Assembly (NCBI GenBank): GCA_017509685.1
Contig: JAFWPA010000061.1
Span: 1-64,000, forward strand
Length of the DNA stretch: 64,000 nt
Direction: 5' to 3'
Source: Bacteroidales bacterium
GTDB lineage: Bacteria; Bacteroidota; Bacteroidia; Bacteroidales; UBA932
The notes under the pieces: generated by a model
What the model was told of the DNA's origin: nothing
What the model saw: only the letters and a program-made list of their open reading frames with translations
The model's database searches: none
Made by a program: the position numbers and the translations under genes
Part shown: positions 44,712 to 51,561 of the stretch, piece after piece
Position numbering within the stretch: the first letter of the stretch is position 1
Layout: each line of letters begins with the position of its first letter

Positions 44712-46901
44712 TTAAAAACTATAACGCACCTTCAGAGTGGCGTTGATAGGGGCCTGCGGGTATACTCCGGAACCCAGCGAAATCTGACCGGTCTGGGGGG
44801 AATAGGCCTCCCAGCGCCATCCAGCGGCATAATAGAGATGGTTGAAGAGGTTGTTGATATAGAGTGTAACATCTAAGTTACTAGCCCCAAAACGAAACGT
44901 CTGACTTACGCTTGTTCCCACGATAAAGTACGCGGGAACCGCCAATTCTTCCCGCATGGAATTGTCCAGATACTGCTTCCCCACCAGTTTCCCGTTCGCG
45001 TTCACACGGCCCCCTTTCCAGAGGAAGAAGGTGCCTTGCAGCATCCCTATCACGGAAGGCGACATGAGCATGGTGGTGCGGCCGTACCGTACGGGGAAGG
45101 TGGCCCCGGAGTAGTCGTCATAGGGCACGTAGGAGGTATAGTCGGCAATCTGGTTCACGGAGAAGGTGGCGTTGGCGTCTACCCGCACCCAGGGACGCGG
45201 CTGCCAGGTGGCCGCCAGTTCCAGGCCCCGCCGCCAGGCGCGCGGCATATTCTCCTTGAGCGCATAGCCGGAGTCGGACAATCGGCCCGTCTCCAGCAGC
45301 ATATCCCAGTATTCCATCCAGTAGATGTTGGCCGATGCCACCAGGTTCCCGGCGGTAAACTGATACCCCAGCTCCACGTCCAGCATCTTCTCCGGCCTTA
45401 TCTCCAGACCGTCGCCCTTGATGTTCTCCTTGATGTCGGAGCGGCTGGGCTCCCGGTGGCCGAACGCCACGGACGCATAGGCCCGGTGCGGGCCCCAGTC
45501 GGCCGTCACGCCCGCGCGGGGATTGAAGAAGCGCCAGATATCGTGGTAGTCCAGGCGGTCCTCTTCGGCCTGTCCGTACTCAATCCAGTCGCTGTCCACG
45601 CCCGTGAAGTGGTAGCCGATCTGGCGGTACTGCAGGTCTGCGTAGGCTGTGAGGAAGGTAGAGGGGCGGTATTCGCCCCGCAGGAAGATGGACCGGTCCC
45701 GCTTGAGGCCCTTGTTGGTGTACCATTCTGGGGACGTCACATCTCCAACAGTCTTCAACCAGAGAACCTCCCCCCAGTGGCTGGCGCGGTAGTTACTCCA
45801 GTTAACGCCGAAAGTCGCGTCGAACATCTGTGACCGGTACAGCAGGCTGGAGTTGAACACCCAGTAGTCGTTGTTCATCTTCTTGCGGTAAGTCATGTCG
45901 GAGCGGGCAGGGACCGTCGTAGCCGGAAAACCGTAATTCTTAATTTTCCGGTTAGTCTTGTAGTACTCGTCATACCCGTCCCCGCGCGTGTAGTTCAAAG
46001 TATTGGTCCAGGTGATGTGGCTGTTCAGCGCAATGGTCTCGTTGAGCTGGAGGTGATGCTGGGTGTAGTTGTCGGTCTGGTTGGGATAGTAGCAGATGTT
46101 TCCTTCATCGTCCGTGTACTCCCCTGCCCCGTTGTACCGCCGGTCTATGGCATACTGCTCCAGGGAAATGCCGTCCCAGGTAATGCCGCTGCGCTGCGTG
46201 CCCATCAGGTACGTGAAACGGAACGACCGCCCGTCAGAGAGTTTGCCGATAACCGCGAACACAGAGGAAGAACGCACGAAGGCGTTGCGGATGTAGCCGT
46301 CCGTGCGGCCCAGATTGGCCGCCACGTTGAAGTACCATCCCTTCTTCATCAGGCCCGTAGAGCCCGCAAAAGAGCCGATAAAGGTGCCATAAGATCCCGC
46401 GCTCAACTCCACGGACCCGGTGGGAGATGCTCCCACGAAGGCCGTATTCATATTCACGCTGGCCCCGAACGCACCGGCCCCGTTGGCGGTAGTACCCAGA
46501 CCCCGCTGCACCTGCACGCCCGACAGCAACGCGGTAAGTGCCGGGATGTTCACCCAGAACACCTCCTGGCTCTCGGCGTCATTAAGCGTGATGCCGTTCA
46601 GCGTCACGTTGATCTGGCTGCCCTTGGACCCGCGGATAGTCATGGCCGAATTTCCCAGCCCCGTGCCGCCCTCGTTGTAAGTGACCACCGACGGCAGCAG
46701 GTTCAACGCCATCGGCAGCGAATTCATCGGGTTCGCCTTGGACAGTTGGTCTTTGCTCACACTGGTAAATGTAACGGGAGTTCGTTCCCCGGCCCTGGAG
46801 GCCGACACCACAGCCGAATCCAGACGTTCGGCCTCCCACTCCTGCGCTCTCGCGCAGAACGGCAGCACGCACAGCGCCGCCACACAAAAAAACTTTTTCA
46901 T
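44712..46901 (-). CDS. TonB-dependent outer-membrane receptor, probably for thiamin or a precursor
   Basis: The 729-residue receptor has a signal peptide (MKKFFCVAALCVLPFCARA) and a TonB-box-like segment (LDSAVVSASR). A plug domain follows (MTIRGSKGSQINVTLNGITL near 90-110), then a 22-strand-type barrel ending LKVRYSF. It lacks the carboxypeptidase-like N-terminal extension of SusC proteins and no SusD gene is adjacent, which suits a cofactor importer. The TPP riboswitch directly upstream predicts thiamin, a phosphate ester or a precursor as cargo, as for the riboswitch-controlled thiamin receptor of Bacteroides thetaiotaomicron. Confidence 0.92.
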   Translation of the reverse strand: MKKFFCVAALCVLPFCARAQEWEAERLDSAVVSASRAGERTPVTFTSVSKDQLSKANPMNSLPMALNLLPSVVTYNEGGTGLGNSAMTIRGSKGSQINVTLNGITLNDAESQEVFWVNIPALTALLSGVQVQRGLGTTANGAGAFGASVNMNTAFVGASPTGSVELSAGSYGTFIGSFAGSTGLMKKGWYFNVAANLGRTDGYIRNAFVRSSSVFAVIGKLSDGRSFRFTYLMGTQRSGITWDGISLEQYAIDRRYNGAGEYTDDEGNICYYPNQTDNYTQHHLQLNETIALNSHITWTNTLNYTRGDGYDEYYKTNRKIKNYGFPATTVPARSDMTYRKKMNNDYWVFNSSLLYRSQMFDATFGVNWSNYRASHWGEVLWLKTVGDVTSPEWYTNKGLKRDRSIFLRGEYRPSTFLTAYADLQYRQIGYHFTGVDSDWIEYGQAEEDRLDYHDIWRFFNPRAGVTADWGPHRAYASVAFGHREPSRSDIKENIKGDGLEIRPEKMLDVELGYQFTAGNLVASANIYWMEYWDMLLETGRLSDSGYALKENMPRAWRRGLELAATWQPRPWVRVDANATFSVNQIADYTSYVPYDDYSGATFPVRYGRTTMLMSPSVIGMLQGTFFLWKGGRVNANGKLVGKQYLDNSMREELAVPAYFIVGTSVSQTFRFGASNLDVTLYINNLFNHLYYAAGWRWEAYSPQTGQISLGSGVYPQAPINATLKVRYSF

Positions 46902-46902
46902 T

Positions 46903-47047
46903 TTCCTTACGACGGTATCAACCGTATCAAGTTATGAGGGTCTAATCTCAGAAAATCTTCGATTATTCCTTGCTTAACTGACTGGGGGCCTAATCCCCCA
47001 GACCCCCTGGGTCGCTTCGCTCCGAACAATCGAAAAAATTCACCCCT
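46903..47047 (-). promoter_or_regulatory. TPP riboswitch (THI element) with an extended P3 arm
   Basis: Read on the minus strand, the conserved parts occur in order: AGGGGTG (47047-47041), CTGAGA (46951-46946), ACCC (46941-46938), and ACTTGATACGGTTGATACCG continuing into TCGTAAGGAA just before the ATG at 46901. GGGT pairs with ACCC as P2. P3 is long: AATTTTTTCGATT pairs with AATCGAAGATTTT, and encloses about 63 bases with a further CTGGGGG/CCCCCAG hairpin (46982-47001). AAGGAA lies four bases from the start codon, so control of translation is likely. TPP should switch the receptor off. Confidence 0.9.
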
Positions 47048-47795
47048 AATTATTAATTAATTCAATTTGATATAATCTAGGCCAGTTTTTACCGGTGAGG
47101 TAGATGTGGCCGGAGGCGTCCAGGGCAATGCCGTTGAGGACGTCGGTGGCGCTGGTGTACAGGGAGTTGGGCAGCAGGCCGGTGCAGTCCAGGGCGCCTT
47201 CCACTTTGCCGGATTTGGGATCGATGATGACGATCATGTCTGTGAGGTACACGTTGGCCCAGATCTTCCCGTCAATCCATTCCAGTTCGTTCAGGTTGCG
47301 CAGGGGCTTGCCGTTCAAGGTGACCTGCAGTTTGCCCTGCGTCTTCAGGTTTTCGTCCAGGAAGTACAGGGTGGACGTGCCGTCGCTGGCGATGAGCCGC
47401 TTGCCGTCGGTGGTGAGGCCCCAGCCTTCGCGGGGATAGCTGAGGGTCTGCTTGTAGTTGAGGGTCTTGGCATCGTAGCGGAAGGCCACCTTGTTGGTCC
47501 AGGTGAGGACGAACAGGTCTCCGTTCAGGATGGCGGAACCTTCCCCGAAGTACTTCCGGTTCAGTTTTTTCTCTACGATGGGCTGGCCGGTTGCCAGGTC
47601 CACGGTGCGGATGGTGCTGGTCCCGTACTGGCCGGTGGTCTCATACAGGATGCCGTCGTGGAAGAACAGACCCTGGGTGTACGCCGCAACGTCGTGCGGA
47701 TACTCCTTCACCACTTTGGGCCGATACTGCTTCACCTGCGCCTGGCAGGCGCAGGTGATACAGGCTATCAGCGCTATGAGCAGCAGTTTTCTCAT
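47046..47795 (-). CDS. Glutaminyl-peptide cyclotransferase, probable lipoprotein
   Basis: The 249-residue beta-propeller protein belongs to the glutamine cyclotransferase family: AYTQGLFFHDGILYETTGQYG near 38, GEGSAILNGDLFVLTW near 84 and NELEWIDGKIWANVY near 168. It converts N-terminal Gln of peptides or proteins to pyroglutamate. The N-terminus (LLLIALIACITCACQAQ) is a signal sequence with cysteines that could take a lipid, so it may be anchored in the periplasm. Its TAG stop codon overlaps the first bases of the TPP riboswitch. It follows pgi by 14 bases. Confidence 0.9.
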   Translation of the reverse strand: MRKLLLIALIACITCACQAQVKQYRPKVVKEYPHDVAAYTQGLFFHDGILYETTGQYGTSTIRTVDLATGQPIVEKKLNRKYFGEGSAILNGDLFVLTWTNKVAFRYDAKTLNYKQTLSYPREGWGLTTDGKRLIASDGTSTLYFLDENLKTQGKLQVTLNGKPLRNLNELEWIDGKIWANVYLTDMIVIIDPKSGKVEGALDCTGLLPNSLYTSATDVLNGIALDASGHIYLTGKNWPRLYQIELINN

Positions 47796-47809
47796 CTCGG
47801 AGGCCGGCG

Positions 47810-49147
47810 TTACAGCCGGGCCTTGATGGCCTTGGTGGCTTCTTCGTAGCCGGGTTTCTCCAGCAGGGCGAACATGTTCTTCTTGTAGGCCTCTACACCG
47901 GGCTGGTTGAAGGGGTTCACGCCCAGGGTGTAGGCGCTGATGCCGCAGGCGAATTCAAAGAAGTACAGCAGGCCGCCCAGGTTGAAGGCGTCTACCTTCT
48001 CGAAGTTCACGCTCATCTGGGGCACGCCGCCGTCGATGTGGGCCAGGACGGTGCCCAGTTCGGCCATATGGTTGCAGTGCTCTACGTGCTTGCCGGCCAG
48101 GAAGTTGAGCTGGTCCAGGTTCTGGGGATCGCTCTCGATGACCACGCTGCGCTGGGCGTTCTCCACGTGCAGGACGGTCTCGAACATCACGCGGGAGCCT
48201 TCCTGGATGAACAGACCCATGGAGTGGAGGTCGGCGGTGTTGTTCACGCTGGCGGGGAAGATACCCTTGCCGTCCTTGCCCTCGGATTCACCGTAGAGCT
48301 GTTTCCACCATTCGGCCACGTAGGTGAGCTTGGGGTTGTAGTTTACCAGAATCTCCGTGCTCTTGCCATATTCCGTATGCAGGAGGTTACGCATGGCGGC
48401 ATAGATGATGGCGGGGTTCTTCTCGCTCTTGATCTCCAGACCCTTGGCGGCGTCCAGGGCACCGGCTACCAGGGCGCGGACGTCAAAGCCGGCCACGCAG
48501 ATAGGCAGCAGGCCCACGGGGGTGAGCACGGAAAAACGGCCGCCCACGTTGTCGGGAACCACGAAGCTCACGTAGTTCTCCTGGGTGGCCAGGGTCTTGA
48601 GGGCGCCCTTCTTGGCGTCGGTGATGGCCACGATACGGTCGGCCGCTTCGACCTTGCCGTAGTGGGTTTCCAGGAACTGCTTCACAATGCGGAAGGCCAC
48701 GGCAGGCTCCGTGGTGGTGCCGCTCTTGGAGATGACGATGCATGCGACGTTGCGTTCGGCTGCCAGGTCCATCAGTTCCGCCAGGTATTCCTCGGACAGG
48801 TTGTTGCCGGCGAAGACTACCTCGGGGGCGTCCTTGCGCTTGAGCTGCTTGGCGAAGTTGTGACTGAGGGCCTCCATCACGCACTTGGCGCCCAGATAGG
48901 AACCGCCGATGCCGATGGCGATAACCAGGTCCACTCCCTTCTTCATCCACTTGTCGCGGATGGCCTCATACTCTTCCAGCTCGCGTTCTGTAATCTGGCG
49001 GGGAAGTTTCTTCCAGCCCAGGAAGTCATTGCCGGCGCCGGTTTCGTTCTTGAGTACGTCGAAGGCGTCCAGGGCCTTGGCTACATAGGTTTCATACTTG
49101 GCGGCATCTACAAAGGTAGAGCAACCTTTCACGTCTACTTTGATCAT
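47810..49147 (-). CDS. pgi: Glucose-6-phosphate isomerase
   Basis: This 445-residue enzyme is of the shorter bacterial PGI type. Sugar-phosphate motifs are AIGIGGSYLGAK near 78 and ISKSGTTTEPAVAFR near 142, and GGRFSVLTPVGLLP follows near 203. It interconverts glucose 6-phosphate and fructose 6-phosphate. TACTTTTG at 49184-49191 is a likely -7 element. It is divergent from the Y-family polymerase gene. Confidence 0.96.
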   Translation of the reverse strand: MIKVDVKGCSTFVDAAKYETYVAKALDAFDVLKNETGAGNDFLGWKKLPRQITERELEEYEAIRDKWMKKGVDLVIAIGIGGSYLGAKCVMEALSHNFAKQLKRKDAPEVVFAGNNLSEEYLAELMDLAAERNVACIVISKSGTTTEPAVAFRIVKQFLETHYGKVEAADRIVAITDAKKGALKTLATQENYVSFVVPDNVGGRFSVLTPVGLLPICVAGFDVRALVAGALDAAKGLEIKSEKNPAIIYAAMRNLLHTEYGKSTEILVNYNPKLTYVAEWWKQLYGESEGKDGKGIFPASVNNTADLHSMGLFIQEGSRVMFETVLHVENAQRSVVIESDPQNLDQLNFLAGKHVEHCNHMAELGTVLAHIDGGVPQMSVNFEKVDAFNLGGLLYFFEFACGISAYTLGVNPFNQPGVEAYKKNMFALLEKPGYEEATKAIKARL

Positions 49148-49183
49148 AATATAGGGTTATTTGTTTTGTTTCCGTTTAACTTT

Positions 49184-49191
49184 CAAAAGTA
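49184..49191 (-). promoter_or_regulatory. -7 promoter element of pgi
   Basis: TACTTTTG on the minus strand matches TAnnTTTG and lies 36 bp before the pgi start. No clear -33 TTTG was found. Confidence 0.45.
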
Positions 49192-49231
49192 CTCATTTTT
49201 TGCGGAATAATTGCTACATTTACCCATCAAA

Positions 49232-50587
49232 ATGCAAAATACCTACATTGCCATAGACCTGAAGAGCTTCTATGCTTCGGCCGAGTGTGTGTCGCGGGGG
49301 CTGGATCCCCTCACGGCCAACCTGGTGGTGGCTGATGCCTCCCGGACCGACAAGACCATCTGCCTGGCCGTTTCGCCATCCCTGAAGGCCTACGGCATCC
49401 CCGGCCGCGCGCGCCTGTTCGAGGTGAACCAGAAGCTGAAAGGGACGGGCGTGCAGTTCATCATCGCCCCGCCCCGGATGGCGTATTATATAGAGGTAAG
49501 CAGCAAGATTTACAGCATTTACCTGCGCTTCATCGCCCCCGAGGACATTCACGTGTACAGCATCGACGAAGTGTTCATCGACGCCACGCAGTACCTGCGC
49601 ATGTACAAGACTTCTGCCCACGACCTGGCGATGCGCCTGGTGCGGGAGGTGCTGCGGGAGACGGGCATCACCGCCACAGCGGGCATCGGCCCCAACCTGT
49701 ACCTCTGCAAGGTGGCGATGGACGTAGAGGCCAAACATCAGGAGCCCGACAAGGACGGCGTGCGCGTGGCGGCCCTGGACGAATTGAGCTATCGGCGCAA
49801 ATACTGGGCGCACCGGCCGCTCACCGATTTCTGGCGCATTGGGAAGGGCACCGTGAACCGCCTGGCGGCCCTGGGACTGTATACGCTGGGGGATGTGGCC
49901 CGCCGTTCCCTCACCGACGAAGAGAGCCTGTACAAGGCCTTCGGCGTGAATGCCGAGCTGCTGATTGACCACGCCTGGGGCTGGGAGCCCTGCACCATGT
50001 CGCAGATCAAATCCTATCGGCCTGTGACCAGTTCCCTCTCCAGCGGACAGGTGCTCACCCGGCCGTACAGTGCCCAGGAAGCCGGTCTCATCGTGCGGGA
50101 AATGACGGACTTGCTGGTGCTGGACCTGGTGGAGAAGAAGCTGGTGACGGACCAGATTGTGCTGCATATCGGCTATGAGAGCGGCCCCGCCGCGGACTAC
50201 AATGGCGCTGTGGTAACCGACTGGTACGGCCGTCCTACCCCCAAACCGGCGCACGGCAGCGTGAACCTGCCCGGCGCCACATCGTCCACCACTATCATCC
50301 TCAAGGCAGCCATGGAGCTGTTCCAGCGCATCATCGACCCTACCCTGCAGGTTCGCCGTATCTACGTGGTAGCCAGCCACATCCTGCCGGAGGAAAAGGC
50401 CGACGGCCTGCAGCTGGGTCTGTTCGACCAGGCTCCGGTAGACCTGGACAAGGAGCGCCGTCAGCAGGAGGCCATCCTGGAAATCCGCCGCCGCTTCGGC
50501 AAGAACGCCATCCTCAAGGGGATGAACTTCGAGGATGCCGCCACCACGCGGGAGAGAAACAGTCAGATAGGAGGACACAAAGCATGA
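49232..50587 (+). CDS. Y-family DNA polymerase (UmuC/ImpB type)
   Basis: The 451-residue lesion-bypass polymerase has the palm motif YIAIDLKSFYASAECVSRG at the N-terminus. The catalytic acidic pair is in VYSIDEVFID near 110, and TATAGIGPNLYLCKVAMD follows near 152. The order resembles the YqjW/UvrX group common in Firmicutes mobile elements more than DinB. Overlap with a small gene whose product has a YolD-like look supports this. The ATG at 49232 is preferred to an upstream TTG-type extension. Confidence 0.93.
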   Translation: MQNTYIAIDLKSFYASAECVSRGLDPLTANLVVADASRTDKTICLAVSPSLKAYGIPGRARLFEVNQKLKGTGVQFIIAPPRMAYYIEVSSKIYSIYLRFIAPEDIHVYSIDEVFIDATQYLRMYKTSAHDLAMRLVREVLRETGITATAGIGPNLYLCKVAMDVEAKHQEPDKDGVRVAALDELSYRRKYWAHRPLTDFWRIGKGTVNRLAALGLYTLGDVARRSLTDEESLYKAFGVNAELLIDHAWGWEPCTMSQIKSYRPVTSSLSSGQVLTRPYSAQEAGLIVREMTDLLVLDLVEKKLVTDQIVLHIGYESGPAADYNGAVVTDWYGRPTPKPAHGSVNLPGATSSTTIILKAAMELFQRIIDPTLQVRRIYVVASHILPEEKADGLQLGLFDQAPVDLDKERRQQEAILEIRRRFGKNAILKGMNFEDAATTRERNSQIGGHKA

Positions 50588-50775
50588 GAACCGACGAACA
50601 ACTGGCCGAACAGCTCTACGCCGACATCATCGGCCTGCCGCACCCCGTATCCCGGCGGCACAAGCCCATGTCCATGCAGGACCGGGCCGCGCAGTTCGCG
50701 CCCTTCGCCGCCCTCAAAGGCTTCGACGAAGAAATCGACCGTACAACGGAAGAAGAAATGAACGAAAATCAATAA
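50584..50775 (+). CDS. Small YolD-like protein, partner of the Y-family polymerase
   Basis: The 63-residue product overlaps the polymerase stop by four bases (ATGA). Its core PMSMQDRAAQFAPFAALKGF followed by acidic helix residues is a pattern seen in small proteins encoded beside UvrX/YqjW-type polymerases in Firmicutes. The function is unknown; the coupling suggests a cofactor or regulator of the polymerase. The assignment rests on the short motif and context. Confidence 0.75.
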   Translation: MRTDEQLAEQLYADIIGLPHPVSRRHKPMSMQDRAAQFAPFAALKGFDEEIDRTTEEEMNENQ

Positions 50776-50780
50776 AGAAA

Positions 50781-51087
50781 AAGTGGTAAAGCCGTAAGCC
50801 GCTTTCTGTTTTTAAATCTGTCATTTATCTTCGCAACCTACCCCCCGGCATCGGACGGGCAGCCCTCATCTGCCGGTATATTTGGTCTTGCAGGCCCGGA
50901 CAACATACCCGTCATACGTCGCCGCATGGCGTCGTGGGCTCTTACCCCGCGTTTTCACCCTTACCTTTCGGCGGTCCTTTTCTGTTACGTTGCCTAAAGA
51001 TTACTCCCTACTGTGCTTTCCACAGACGGGTGCCCTTTCCTGTGCGGACTTTCCTCGGTTTCCCGCGACAGATCGCTTTACCACTTT
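50781..51087 (-). ncRNA. rnpB: RNase P RNA
   Basis: Read on the minus strand, the universal core is clear: GAGGAAAGTCCGCAC (51056-51042) near the 5' end, and AGGGTGAAAACGCGG then GGTAAGAGCCCAC (within 50968-50936) in the middle. The ends pair as P1: AAGTGGTAAAGC (5' side, at 51087-51076) against GCTTTACCACTT (50792-50781). A T-run follows at the 3' end. The size of about 307 bases suits a type A RNA. The RNA is the catalytic part of RNase P, which trims the 5' ends of tRNAs. The 5' end overlaps the recX stop codon. Confidence 0.97.
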
Positions 51088-51556
51088 ATTTTGCGGCTGC
51101 AAAGGTAGCAATTATTTTGGAAACCACAGCCTCTGTTTCGTCATATTCATACCCGCGCGTAAGGCCGAACTTCAGCAGTTTCAGTCTGAACTGCGGGTCT
51201 CCCTTCAGCGTGCGGGCCTTGGCGGTGAGCAGGCGCTCCAGCTTGTCCCCCGCCTTTACCGGTTCAATTTCCTGCAACGCCTCCGTAATGACGGCGTCGG
51301 CGATGCCCTTACCGCGCAGCTGAAAACGGATCTTTACCGGACCCCAGCCCTGGATGGTGGCTTTCTCCCGGGCATAGGCCGATGCATAGCGGGCGTCGTC
51401 CACATAGCGGTCTTCCACCAGGGAGGCCACCACTTTCTCTGCGGCGTCGGCATCCCCCTCCATGTCCTTGAGGGCCTTTCGGCGGATGTCGGCCGTACAG
51501 TACTCGGCCTTGGAGCACAGTTTCTGCAGGCGCGAGAGGCAGCGGGAGGCGTCCAT
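51086..51556 (-). CDS. recX: RecX family regulator
   Basis: This 156-residue helical-repeat protein has the RecX pattern CLSRLQKLCSKAEYCTADIRRK, then VASLVEDRYVDDARYASAYAREK, then IRFQLRGKGI. RecX binds RecA filaments and limits their activity. recA is about 8 kb away here rather than adjacent. The end of the gene (ATFAAAK) contains the rnpB promoter element, and its stop codon overlaps the rnpB 5' end. It is five bases downstream of the patatin gene. Confidence 0.92.
   Translation of the reverse strand: MDASRCLSRLQKLCSKAEYCTADIRRKALKDMEGDADAAEKVVASLVEDRYVDDARYASAYAREKATIQGWGPVKIRFQLRGKGIADAVITEALQEIEPVKAGDKLERLLTAKARTLKGDPQFRLKLLKFGLTRGYEYDETEAVVSKIIATFAAAK
51100..51107 (-). promoter_or_regulatory. 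-7 promoter element of rnpB inside recX
   Basis: TACCTTTG on the minus strand matches TAnnTTTG and lies in the last codons of recX, about 12 bp before the P1 stem. The -33 region has no good TTTG. Confidence 0.65.
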
Positions 51557-51561
51557 ATCGG

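Noticed and set aside
46981..47027. GC-rich hairpin as a terminator of the glutaminyl cyclotransferase gene
   Set aside because: It lies within the P3 arm of the TPP riboswitch and is not followed by a T-run on the minus strand.
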